Origin: Mycobacterium hubeiense | GTDB taxonomy: Bacteria > Actinomycetota > Actinomycetes > Mycobacteriales > Mycobacteriaceae | DNA: 61,098 nucleotides | Assembly (NCBI RefSeq): GCF_002838065.1 | Contig: NZ_PIZU01000029.1 | Coordinates: forward strand, 3,585 to 64,682 | Direction: 5' to 3' | In this document: positions 51,405-61,078 of the stretch, in pieces | Position numbering within the stretch: position 1 is the first letter of the stretch | Layout of the letters: every line of letters starts with the position of its first letter | Position numbers and translations under genes: made by a program | The notes under the pieces: generated by a model | What the model was told of the DNA's origin: nothing | Databases searched by the model: none | The model's input: the letters and a program-made list of their open reading frames with translations, nothing else

Positions 51405-51670
51405 GACTTGCTCTGCGCGGCAGGGACTTTGGCCAAGATAGCCGCTTCCAGGTCGCCGACGGTCTCACAGCTCAGCAGGTCTTCTTCGGAGAGCGCCACG
51501 CCGAGCTTGTCCTCGATCGCCACCATGCCCACCGCGAACGCGACCGAGTCGAGGCCCACGTCGTCGACCAGCCGGGAATCACGGGTGACCCGGCGAATGT
51601 CGACGTTCATATCGTCACGCAAGATCTCGGTGAGGGCAGCGCTGACCGCTTCGGGGGTAGGGGTCTTCAT
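51401..51670 (-). CDS. mbtL: acyl carrier protein MbtL
   Basis: An 89-residue acyl carrier protein. The phosphopantetheine Ser lies in LVDDVGLDSVAFAVGMVAIEDKLG (DSV motif). It carries the fatty acyl chain for desaturation by MbtN and transfer by MbtK. It is the first gene of the operon. Paired IdeR-like boxes lie 25-48 bases upstream, and a TATAAG -10-like element stands between them and the start. Confidence 0.92.
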   Translation of the reverse strand: MKTPTPEAVSAALTEILRDDMNVDIRRVTRDSRLVDDVGLDSVAFAVGMVAIEDKLGVALSEEDLLSCETVGDLEAAILAKVPAAQSKS

Positions 51671-51694
51671 GGCCGGAAACCTTATAACGACGAG

Positions 51695-51718
51695 TTAGCC
51701 TAGGCTAGGCTTACCTCC
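51695..51718. promoter_or_regulatory. paired IdeR-like iron boxes upstream of mbtL
   Basis: Two overlapping 19-base windows, 51695-51713 (TTAGCCTAGGCTAGGCTTA) and 51700-51718, each match the IdeR consensus at about 14 of 19 positions and are offset by 5 bp. They lie where the mbtL promoter should be, 25 bases before the start, in the gap after the DUF190 gene. Confidence 0.65.
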
Positions 51719-51726
51719 GGCAGGCG

Positions 51727-52710
51727 TCAGGACCAATGCGCGGTCGGAATCCACTCGCTGGTGAGCAGCCCGTGGCGCCCGGTGAGCTCATCGACGATAT
51801 CGAAGGCGGCCGCGATCCGCTCGGGTGTATCGACGAGGATGGTGGTCACCGGAACCTGGCGTCCGAGCTGAATCAGCTTGTCGCCGTGGGGTGCACCGTC
51901 GCCCTGAAAACCCCAGATTCCGCGCAGCACGGTTGCCCCGCTCGCGCCGGATTCGCGCAGCCGCCGCACGATTGCGCGGTGGATCGGCGCGCCGTCGTGG
52001 CGGGCCGCCTCGCTGGTGTGGATCATCAGCTTCTGCCACGGCGCGGAACCGTCAGTGGGCGGTCGGGCGAGGAGACGACCATCGCGCTTACACAGCGCCA
52101 CCCGCTCGACGGTCAGCAACGGGCGGACCAGCAGGCTAAAGAGCTCGTCGATCGCCGCGGCCACCTGCGGGCCGTTGCCGACCGCGACGATCATGACCGG
52201 GACGTCGGCGTTGCGGCTGAAGAATCGGGCGCGGCAGCGTCGTCCGTGCACGGTGCCGTCGACGCCGAGAAACACTGTGGCACCGGCGAATCCGTGGCGG
52301 TAGAGGACATCACACACCGCAATGTGCGCGGGCCGGCCGGATATCCGGTGTTGCCGACCCACGTAGACGGTGAGCTTGGCGTCCTCCGGCGGTGTTGCGG
52401 TGCCACCCAACTGCGCGCGCTCCAGGGTGACCAATCCTCGCGTCGTCATCGAAACCGCCTGCTCGGCGAGTGCAGCAATCTTGTCCGCGGTGTCGACGGC
52501 GGCGACCGCCACCGACGGATCCTCGGACAGGCTCAGCTGCTCGTCAGTGCGCAACTGCCGGTGTCCTCCAAAGCCGGCGATGCCGCGCAGCATGACGCTC
52601 GTCGCCACCCCGGCAGAGCCGTACAGATCGAGTAGCGCGTCGGCGACGAAACCATCGCCGGTGCGCAAGCGTTCACCGAAGTAGGCGGTGAGTTTGAGGG
52701 CGTCGCTCAC
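51727..52710 (-). CDS. triple DUF190-domain protein of the fluoride-export operon
   Basis: A 327-residue protein from GTG 52710 (VSDALKLTAYFGERLRTGDGF) made of three consecutive DUF190-like units of about 100 residues. Each has a KLTxY-type strand, a helix, a GATVxRGxxGF-type turn and a VDTxxxI segment; unit 1 has LYGSAGVATSVMLRGIAGFGG, unit 3 has SGASGATVLRGIWGFQG. DUF190 proteins are PII-like and linked to CrcB and ion transport; single-domain forms are usual. It overlaps crcB by four bases. Confidence 0.85.
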   Translation of the reverse strand: MSDALKLTAYFGERLRTGDGFVADALLDLYGSAGVATSVMLRGIAGFGGHRQLRTDEQLSLSEDPSVAVAAVDTADKIAALAEQAVSMTTRGLVTLERAQLGGTATPPEDAKLTVYVGRQHRISGRPAHIAVCDVLYRHGFAGATVFLGVDGTVHGRRCRARFFSRNADVPVMIVAVGNGPQVAAAIDELFSLLVRPLLTVERVALCKRDGRLLARPPTDGSAPWQKLMIHTSEAARHDGAPIHRAIVRRLRESGASGATVLRGIWGFQGDGAPHGDKLIQLGRQVPVTTILVDTPERIAAAFDIVDELTGRHGLLTSEWIPTAHWS

Positions 52711-53063
52711 AGCCGGGCCCCGATCCACTGGCCCAACCACGCTGCCGCGAGGCCGAGCACGACGCTGACCACGACATTGACGACGGCGGGCCAAACCTGC
52801 CGTTCTTCGGCCAGCCGCTGCGTCTCCAGCATCCAGGTGGAGTACGTGGTGTAGGAGCCGACGAACGCGGTGCCCGCCAGCAGCGCGAGGTGCGGGCTCA
52901 GCGCAACCCCGGCGAGAACGCCCAGCAATAACGCCCCGGTCAGATTCACCGCCAGCGTGCCGTACGGGAACGACCTCGCCACCCGACGCGACACCGCGCC
53001 ATCGACCAGAAACCGCAGCACCGCGCCCGCTCCGCCGAGGACCAGGACACCGGCCCAGATCAT
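52707..53063 (-). CDS. crcB: fluoride channel subunit CrcB (Fluc), first copy
   Basis: A 118-residue Fluc channel subunit with four helices. Signature residues are GGAGAVLRFLVDGAV, YGTLAVNLTGALLLG (the central Asn) and GTAFVGSYTTYSTWMLE (phenylalanine-box/Thr-Ser track region). It exports fluoride as a dual-topology dimer; paired crcB genes encode heterodimers with opposite topologies. The start ATG 53063 overlaps the other crcB by four bases. Confidence 0.93.
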   Translation of the reverse strand: MIWAGVLVLGGAGAVLRFLVDGAVSRRVARSFPYGTLAVNLTGALLLGVLAGVALSPHLALLAGTAFVGSYTTYSTWMLETQRLAEERQVWPAVVNVVVSVVLGLAAAWLGQWIGARL

Positions 53064-53455
53064 CGGAAGCTGACCCGTCGGACCAAGGCGGTGGCCAGGT
53101 AGGCGGCGAGCAGCCCCGCGGCGATGCTGGCCCCGGTGTAGCCGGCCGCCAGCCCGTAGTGGCCGTGTTCGAACATGCGGATGGTCTCGACCTGCATGGT
53201 GGAGAACGTGGTCAGCCCGCCGCACAGCCCAGTGCCCAGCAGCGGACGGCGATAGCTCGACACGGGCAAACGTTCCAGCAGCCGGGTGGTGAAGTAGCCC
53301 AGCAGGAAGGCGCCCACGATGTTGGCGATGAACGTCGGCCACGGCCATCGGCCCGGGTCGGGAGCCGCGAACTCCTCGAGCGCCGCACGTGTGACCGTGC
53401 CCAGCGCGCCACCGACGAACACCGCCGCCAGTTCACGCCAGTCGCGACCACCCAT
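53060..53455 (-). CDS. crcB: fluoride channel subunit CrcB (Fluc), second copy
   Basis: 131 residues from ATG 53455 (MGGRDWRELAAVFVGGALG). It has WPTFIANIVGAFLLGYFTTRL with the conserved Asn and GTGLCGGLTTFSTMQVETIRM with the Thr/Phe selectivity track. It is the first gene of the crcB-crcB-DUF190 transcript. The open frame upstream is not conserved. The 61-base gap to the divergent pgm shows no fluoride riboswitch. Confidence 0.93.
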   Translation of the reverse strand: MGGRDWRELAAVFVGGALGTVTRAALEEFAAPDPGRWPWPTFIANIVGAFLLGYFTTRLLERLPVSSYRRPLLGTGLCGGLTTFSTMQVETIRMFEHGHYGLAAGYTGASIAAGLLAAYLATALVRRVSFR

Positions 53456-53516
53456 GGCGCAAGTATGGACCGGACCGCGCGACGCCGCCGTGAGGCACGG
53501 AGCAGAATCGGTAGCC

Positions 53517-55147
<1,631 letters not shown>

Positions 55148-55151
<4 letters not shown>

Positions 55152-56425
55152 GCTCATCCTCGGAGGGCGCTTGTTCGGTTGAACCAGCCGAACAGCGCAA
55201 GCAGCGCCTGCCGGGTGAAGTCTGGGTGCTGATCGCGTCGAACGCGGTGATCGCGCTGGGCTATGGCGTGGTGTCGCCGGTGCTGCCGCAATATGCGCGC
55301 AACTTCGGGGTGAGCATCAGCGCGGCGACATTCGTCATCACGGCGTTCGCGATGATGCGGCTATGCTTCGCACCCGCCACCGGGGTGCTGATCCAGCGGC
55401 TGGGGGAGCGCCGCATCTACGTCAGCGGCATCCTCATCGTCGCGGTGACCACCGGGGCGTGCGCGTTCGCCCAGACGTATTGGCAGCTGCTGCTGTTCCG
55501 GTCGCTCGGCGGTATCGGCTCGACGATGTTCTTCGTCTCGGCGCTGGGGCTGATGATCCGGGTGAGCCCGGAGGACGCACGCGGGCGGGTCGCGGGAATG
55601 TTCTCCACGTCGTTCCTGCTGGGCTCGGTGGGCGGGCCGGTATTGGGCGCAGCGACAGCGGGTTTCGGGTTGGGGGCGCCGTTCATCATCTACGGCATCG
55701 CGCTGATGATCTCGGCGGCGGTGGTGTTCTTCAGCCTGCGGCACTCGTCGCTGGCGGCGCCGGCTGAGCAGACGGAGCCGACGGTCACGGTGCGGGTTGC
55801 GTTGCGGCATCGGGCCTATCGGGCAGCGCTGCTGTCGAACTTCGCGACGGGCTGGTCAGTGTTCGGGCTGCGAATCGCGTTGGTGCCGTTGTTCATTTCG
55901 GAGATCATCGGCCAGGGTCCCGGGATGGCGGGGGTGGCGCTGGCGACCTTCGCGATCGGCAACGTGAGCGCCGTCTTCCCCAGCGGCTACCTGTCCGACC
56001 GGGTGGGCCGGCGCACGCTGTTGATCATCGGTTTGGCGGTGTCGGCCATTGCGACGGCGTTGGTGGGTTTTTCGGAGTCGTTGCCGTTGTTCCTGGCGGG
56101 CGCGTATGTGGCGGGTGCGGCATCGGGCATGTTCAGCTCGCCGCAGCAGGCCGCCGTCGCCGACATCATCGGCAACAAGGCGCGGGCGGGCACGGCGGTG
56201 GCGACGTTCCAGATGATGGCCGACCTGGGCTCGATCATCGGATCGCTGGTGGTCGGCGCGGTCGCGCAGTACCTGTCGTTCGGGTGGGCGTTCGTGGTGT
56301 CCGGGGTGATCCTGCTGCTGGCGGCGGTGGGGTGGACATTCGCGCCGGAGACGCGGGGACGGCCGTCGGCGGAGCACACGCCGGCTCGCGCGCTGGGCCC
56401 GGAAGCCGGTGGCGAGGTGCCGTGA
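55148..56425 (+). CDS. MFS transporter
   Basis: A 425-residue major facilitator with twelve predicted helices from a GTG start. The motif-A-like loop is ATGVLIQRLGERRIYVSG in the first half and YLSDRVGRRTLLIIGLAVSA in the second. VRVSPEDARGRVAGMFSTSFLLG and QQAAVADIIGNKARAGTAVATFQM are typical of drug/sugar efflux MFS members. It is coupled to pgm through a four-base overlap. The substrate is unknown. Confidence 0.9.
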
Positions 56426-56453
56426 CCTGCGATTTTGAGCGCTAACCGCAGGT
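56425..56453 (+). terminator. possible weak terminator after the MFS gene
   Basis: ACCTGCG (56425-56431) and CGCAGGT (56447-56453) form a 7-bp perfect stem with a 15-base loop and no T-run. It overlaps the last base of the MFS stop codon. Confidence 0.35.
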
Positions 56454-56481
56454 GGTGTAACTTCGATGGGCACACCTTCAA

Positions 56482-56554
56482 GGGGCTATGGCGCAGCTGG
56501 TAGCGCACCACACTGGCAGTGTGGGGGTCAGGGGTTCGAATCCCCTTAGCTCCA
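56482..56554 (+). tRNA. tRNA-Ala (GGC)
   Basis: A 73-nt tRNA. The acceptor arm GGGGCTA pairs with TAGCTCC (one G-U), the D arm is GCGCAGCTGGTAGCGC, the anticodon loop CTGGCAG reads GGC (Ala), and the T arm is GGGGTTCGAATCCCC. The discriminator is A, and CCA is not encoded. The sequence downstream differs from the chromosomal backbone, so the tRNA is a likely integration site. Confidence 0.96.
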
Positions 56555-57280
56555 CTTTTGAGTGCCGGTTCTGACCTCGTGGTTGGGGCGGGTTTCTGGT
56601 TGCGGGGCTTTCTCTCCATCGGCCAGATGTCCTAGTTCGGTACTACGGCCGGAACGGAGCACACTGCCGACGCCGGTGAGACGGTCGTCGGTGACGCGCC
56701 CGCAGACAGCTCGCATCACGCGCTCGGTGTGGCCGTGCCAGGCGGCAACCACGTGTCGGTGGCGATGACCGCCGTGCGCATACATATACATGAGTTATAT
56801 GAGGTGTTGTACTGCACCCAGCTTGTCCGAGTGTGATTGCCTTGATCGGCGCCGCCTTGCGCTGCGGCGAACGCGGCTGAAGTCACGCGTCGGCAGCGAC
56901 GTGTCGCCGACCCGCGACAGCAACTATCGGCATCGTCAGCGGCGGGCCCACGGCCAGGCGCTCGCACAGGTGCATCGCCGTACGGCCTGGAGCATCGACA
57001 ACTCGCGCTGCGGCACCGGGAGATCGCGGGCGTTAATTGCCGGTCTTGATGTGTACGGTAAGCTCGCGCCCGTTGGCGTCCACGCGGGCCGTCGGATATG
57101 GTCCGTGCCGGACTTGCGGTGGAAGTCGGTTCAGCGACGTGCTGACGGCTTTGGGCGTCATCGATGGCGGGGAGCGTCTCGCCCTCAACTCTCGCTCCCG
57201 TCAGTACTCAAGCCGGCCGGTAAGAGCGCAAGTTTGACGTGTTGCCGCCGTCTATAGACGTATCAGCCAGGAAGCTTCCC
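56555..57280. other. long gap between tRNA-Ala and the kinase operon, no convincing gene
   Basis: About 725 bases. The open frames here read as Arg/Ser-rich translations without conserved features, and I reject them. AT-rich patches occur around 56781-56805, and a perfect 12-bp palindrome CGTCTATAGACG lies at 57249-57260. This may be decayed mobile DNA at the tRNA end of an island. Confidence 0.5.
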
Positions 57281-57326
57281 TCTAGGCACTGTTGCCAGGT
57301 TTGGCAACAGTGCCTAGACTCGCTGT
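57281..57326 (+). promoter_or_regulatory. leaderless promoter inside a 17-bp-arm perfect palindrome
   Basis: Arms TCTAGGCACTGTTGCCA (57281-57297) and TGGCAACAGTGCCTAGA (57302-57318) are a perfect inverted repeat with a GGTT centre. TTGCCA (57292-57297) and TAGACT (57315-57320) form -35 and -10 with 17-bp spacing, and the start site would fall on the ATG at 57327. The XRE protein encoded next is the obvious repressor. Confidence 0.75.
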
Positions 57327-57629
57327 ATGCCATCAACGCCAAGAACCGCTAACTTGCTGCGCGAATTACGCCGCAAGCAGGGTCGCTCGCTGCGCAGTGC
57401 CGCAGCTGACATTGGCGTTGCGCCGTCGCAATTGTCGCGATTGGAGCGGGGCCAGAGGGGGATTGCGCCCGAGGTATCTCGAAGGCTCTCGTCGTATTAC
57501 GGCGTGCCGACCGACTTGATATCCCTCGCGCAAGGGGAGGTTCCAGAGGATATTCTTGAGATCCTCTGTGCGCATCCCGAATCCTTGGACGAGCTTCGGC
57601 AGCGTTACGGCAGCAAGTCGTCTGGTTAA
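57327..57629 (+). CDS. XRE-family HTH regulator
   Basis: A 100-residue protein with a Cro/CI-type HTH at residues 9-55 (LLRELRRKQGRSLRSAAADIGVAPSQLSRLERGQRGIAPEVSRRLSSYYGV) and a short acidic tail (EDILEILCAHPESLDELRQRYG) that may dimerise. It is the first gene of a three-gene unit and lies two bases before the kinase start. It probably represses the unit through the palindrome overlapping its own promoter (inference). GC is visibly lower than in the mycobacterial backbone. Confidence 0.9.
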   Translation: MPSTPRTANLLRELRRKQGRSLRSAAADIGVAPSQLSRLERGQRGIAPEVSRRLSSYYGVPTDLISLAQGEVPEDILEILCAHPESLDELRQRYGSKSSG

Positions 57630-57631
57630 AA

Positions 57632-58699
57632 ATGAGTCCGTGGGCGACCGGCCTGCTTGGCGAGGTTATCAATGGTTACCGCATTTGCCGGTATCTAGGT
57701 GGTGGTGGCTTTGGTTTGGTCTTCGAAGCCACCAACATATCAACTGGGTCGTCGTTCGCACTGAAAGTTCTTGAGCCGTCAAGCGATGCCCAGGCTGCCG
57801 CGGAGTTTGACTCGGAAGGTGTTCTGCTGAAGAAGTTGCTAAATCGGTCCGGCGTGATTAACTGGATCGAGTCCAGTACGGCGATGCTTCCAGTGAGCCT
57901 CCCCAGCGGCGCCGCCGCACATCTTCCGGTCAAGTATCACGTAATGGCGCTTGCGTCTGGTGCGCTGGACGAGGTCCTCGATGATCCGGCTCGCCGCGCG
58001 GCGATCCCATGGGAGGAACGGATCAGCCACTGGAGAGGCGCTGTTTTGGGGGTGCATCAGATGCATCTCAGTAAGGTCGCGCACAGGGATTTGAAAAGCG
58101 GTAACTGCCTTTTGATGGTTAATAAGGGAAATACCGAACTACGGCTTACTGATCTTGGGCGGGCAAAAGATTTCAGTCTTCCACCCACGTTATCTGCAGA
58201 CGTATACGCTTCCGGCCGTGGAGATGTGCGTTTTGCGCCACCCGAATACCTATGGCTGCAAGGCGGCTTGGCGGAAACTGATTTCCGCATGGCTGATCTA
58301 TATGGCCTCGGCTCGCTACTGGTTGAGCTGGCAACCGGCCAGCCAATGACAGGGCTGGCCATCGGGTCCTGGGGCGACATTCAAAAGATGAGGATGCAAG
58401 GCGTGCAGGATCGTCAAAAGGGCGTGAAGCGCGACATAGCGACACTTCGGCCGAAGTTCTATCGAGCAATTGAGCACGTGGCAGTCGAGTTTCCTCCGGC
58501 GATACGGGATGAAGGCGTGAGGCTGCTGAGGCAGCTCTGCGATCCCGAGCCGTCGCGACGGACATATAAATCAATGGGTCGCATACCGAAGGATCCAGAT
58601 GCTGGATGTCTATGGCTTTTAGACCGGGCCGACATCATGCTCAAACGCTTGAAGCTGGAAAACAAGGGGTCTAGGTCTACGCGTAGGAGCGCATCATGA
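57632..58699 (+). CDS. soluble Ser/Thr protein kinase
   Basis: A 355-residue Hanks-type kinase with no membrane segment. The Gly loop is YLGGGGFGLVFEA (from 21), the catalytic Lys is in FALKVL (Lys 45), the catalytic loop HRDLKSGN (151-158, Asp 153) and the Mg-binding TDLGRAKD (Asp 174, DLG for DFG). The activation segment ends RFAPPEYL, and DLYGLGSLLVEL is the F-helix. All key residues are present, so it should be active. A C-terminal basic tail follows. Mycobacterial Pkn kinases are mostly membrane-bound, so this is a different type. It overlaps the TPR gene by four bases. Confidence 0.92.
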   Translation: MSPWATGLLGEVINGYRICRYLGGGGFGLVFEATNISTGSSFALKVLEPSSDAQAAAEFDSEGVLLKKLLNRSGVINWIESSTAMLPVSLPSGAAAHLPVKYHVMALASGALDEVLDDPARRAAIPWEERISHWRGAVLGVHQMHLSKVAHRDLKSGNCLLMVNKGNTELRLTDLGRAKDFSLPPTLSADVYASGRGDVRFAPPEYLWLQGGLAETDFRMADLYGLGSLLVELATGQPMTGLAIGSWGDIQKMRMQGVQDRQKGVKRDIATLRPKFYRAIEHVAVEFPPAIRDEGVRLLRQLCDPEPSRRTYKSMGRIPKDPDAGCLWLLDRADIMLKRLKLENKGSRSTRRSAS

Positions 58700-60456
58700 C
58701 TGTTTCAGTTCTAGGAGCCCTAGAAGCAATTCGACCTCAGGACGAGGCAGTGGAAAGAGCTGGTCCCGTGCGTCCTGGCGACGTGGCGCCTTTGCTGACT
58801 GCGACCGACAAACGCCAAAAGTACGTTGACGTCGATGAGGTGATTTTCCTCGATGCCAAACGGGCTCATGATCGCGCGTTGCGGCGCGTGGATGCTGTAC
58901 GCAGTTCAACTACCCTTGCAGCCCTAGCTCAGACTCATGCAGCTCTTGGGAATGCCGAGCCCGCTGTCGATGCGGCTCGCGAAGCGATTGACAAGAGCGT
59001 CGATGTTTCGACTAACGGCGCTTTCTGGATAGATCCGTCAGCCGTGCGCATTGCCGTCGAGATCTTGAGTCGCTATGACTGCCTCGAATATGCGTATGAG
59101 GCGCTGGGGCGCGCTCCCATTCCTGCTTCTCTCTGCGTTACTTACGCTGCGGTTGCTTTTGCACTTGGCAAGTATGAGGAGGCGGAAAACGCATTAGCCC
59201 CTTACGATAATTGGGCAGTCGAGGCGTTCCGCGGTTACGTGTACGCCTCCTTGGGTCGTTACAAAGAGGCTGTTCATTCTCTTCGACAAGCGGTGAGGAA
59301 GGAACCCGAAGATGTTGACTCACTGCTGAATTTAGCTTTTTCGCTGTGGCAACTTGGTTCCATCGAGAAGGCAACTCGTGTTGCCTATCGGGCAACACGC
59401 ATCGCGCCTGGTCGGAAAGATCTATCGCTGCTGTATCTGGACCTGCTCTTAGCTGTGGGCAATGCAGATAGAGCAGCTCAAGAGATTGCACAGCTTAAGT
59501 CAAGGAAGGTTGTTGCGGATGCCCGTTTCCTTGAGGCCGAAGGACGCACCCTACTTTTGAGAAACGACTTTTCTAGAGCTCTAACACTTCTTACTTCTGC
59601 AAGCGAAGCAGCGAAGCGTGAAGGTGATCACGTGACTGAGGGAAGAGTGCGGGCTAACGTGGTCAGGTTTAAGTACACAACTGGACGTCTAGATTACGAC
59701 AATGCATCGCAGGAGTTATCAGCGTTGGTTTCGCAGTTTCCAGGTAATGACGCCGTAGTAGTTACATTTGCAGAAGTGGCGCACAAACGCCAGGATGCTC
59801 AGCAATTGCGTGCAGCTTTATCGAATTTAGAGAGCAGTACTACGGCGATTCGTCGTGCTTACATTCGGCATCAGATTGCATTCCTGGAGGGTGATAATCA
59901 AGCAGCTGCATCTGCCGCGGAGGAGTGGTTCGATCTTGAGCCCAACAATGCAATGGCTGCCAGCGCTGCGCTGGTGTCCATCGGAATTGGCATGGGTAAC
60001 TGGTCCAAGGCGACTGTTGTGGCAAGGGACGCTCTGGAAAAGTTCCCAGATGATTTATCAATTATTAATTCTGCGGCGTACGTGTTTGCGATGAGCGGAC
60101 GCGCTGACGAGGCTATTCGACTTATCGAGCCTTTCGCAGAAGGCCACTTTGTCCTGAGTGCGACTCTTGGCCTCGCGCACTTGGCGGCCGGCAACGTGGA
60201 CAAAGGCATGAAGTTGTATCGGGAGGCTGCGGATCTAGCAGAAGCGGCGGAGCCCACATGGCGAAGCTTGATGACGCTCTATCAGGCTTTGATCGTGCGC
60301 CAGCTCGGTCTCGACAAGGCCATTCCGCAGGAGACTCTGGACGCCTTGGCGTTGGTTCCTGTGCCTCTGCCTGACGACTGGCGGGACCGGCCAGATTTTC
60401 TGCGTGTCCATTACATCTGTGAAAAGAACGGGTTCGACTGGCCGATTTGCCTTTAG
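58696..60456 (+). CDS. tetratricopeptide-repeat protein of the kinase operon
   Basis: A 586-residue all-helical protein with about ten TPR-like units from residue 70 on, for example TTLAALAQTHAALGNAEPAVDAAREAI, EAFRGYVYASLGRYKEAVHSLRQAVRKEPEDVDSLLNLAFSLWQLGSIEKATRVAYRATRIAP and NAMAASAALVSIGIGMGNWSKATVVARDALEKFPDD. No catalytic domain, signal peptide or membrane segment is visible. It is probably the partner, substrate or sensor of the kinase. It has the lowest GC in the window. The start overlaps the kinase stop (ATGA). Confidence 0.85.
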   Translation: MTVSVLGALEAIRPQDEAVERAGPVRPGDVAPLLTATDKRQKYVDVDEVIFLDAKRAHDRALRRVDAVRSSTTLAALAQTHAALGNAEPAVDAAREAIDKSVDVSTNGAFWIDPSAVRIAVEILSRYDCLEYAYEALGRAPIPASLCVTYAAVAFALGKYEEAENALAPYDNWAVEAFRGYVYASLGRYKEAVHSLRQAVRKEPEDVDSLLNLAFSLWQLGSIEKATRVAYRATRIAPGRKDLSLLYLDLLLAVGNADRAAQEIAQLKSRKVVADARFLEAEGRTLLLRNDFSRALTLLTSASEAAKREGDHVTEGRVRANVVRFKYTTGRLDYDNASQELSALVSQFPGNDAVVVTFAEVAHKRQDAQQLRAALSNLESSTTAIRRAYIRHQIAFLEGDNQAAASAAEEWFDLEPNNAMAASAALVSIGIGMGNWSKATVVARDALEKFPDDLSIINSAAYVFAMSGRADEAIRLIEPFAEGHFVLSATLGLAHLAAGNVDKGMKLYREAADLAEAAEPTWRSLMTLYQALIVRQLGLDKAIPQETLDALALVPVPLPDDWRDRPDFLRVHYICEKNGFDWPICL

Positions 60457-60658
60457 TGCGGGAACACGTATGCCTGTGTAGCTGACCCTGACGCGTTGGT
60501 GCTGGACCCGAACGTGACCGAGTAGCCGATGGTGCGAACGTTCAACCTGACTTGGGCCACGTTTCGTTGATTGGTCAGCGCTCAGCGGGTTGATCTGCGG
60601 TTTTCGTCGTTGTCGGCGCGGTATGTATGCACTAATTCGTGGGCTTTAGGGTGCGGTG
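60457..60658. other. gap between TPR gene and transposase; IS left end expected here
   Basis: Two hundred bases with no gene. The left terminal repeat of the IS1634-type element should lie within it, but I cannot define it because the right end is outside the window or lost. Confidence 0.4.
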
Positions 60659-61078
60659 GTGGCGTATGTGCGCACCGTGAAGACGGCCTCGGGGGCCACG
60701 GCGGTGCAGATCGTGTGGTCGTCGCGGAAGGGTTCGCGAAAGATCGAGCACCTGGGGTCGGCGCACGACGATGCCCGCTTGGAGCTGCTGAAAGCGGCGG
60801 CTGAGCAGCGCCTCGCGGCTGGTCAGCAGAGCCTGGACCTGGGCCTAGATCGCCCCGGTTCCCCGGGGGCGCCGTTGGAGATCGTGGCCACGCGTTCGGC
60901 GCACCTGTGGGAGGCGTTGTGTACCGCTTATCGGGTACTGGGTTTCGACACCGCTACCGGTGGTGATGAGGTTTTCCGCGACCTGGTGGCCGCACGCATC
61001 ATCGAACCGACCAGCAAGGTCGATGCGCTGCGGGTCCTGGAGGAGACCGGAGTGGAGTCAGCGGGCGTGTCTCATTGA
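60659..61078 (+). pseudogene. IS1634-type transposase, 5' part only
   Basis: The first 135 or so codons of an IS1634/IS4-group transposase from GTG 60659: VAYVRTVKTASGATAVQIVWSSRKGSRKIEHLGSAHDDARLELLKAAAEQRLAAGQQ, then GGDEVFRDLVAARIIEPTSKVDALRVLEETGVESA. Family similarity stops at about 61062; the frame then reads a few foreign residues (GVSH) to a stop at 61078. The DDE catalytic core is absent. The break coincides with the start of what looks like another element's terminus. Confidence 0.8.

Noticed and set aside
53456..53516. Possible fluoride riboswitch before crcB
   Set aside because: The 61-base gap to pgm is too short and lacks the conserved crcB motif; control is probably at another level.
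55987..56619. 210-residue frame antisense to tRNA-Ala and the MFS gene (contains GIRTPDPHTASVVRYQLRH)
   Set aside because: The protein-like motif is the translated reverse complement of the tRNA; no real gene.
56790..57257. 155-codon frame after tRNA-Ala
   Set aside because: Arg/Ser-rich, no recognisable fold, no ribosome site and no coding-type third-position pattern.
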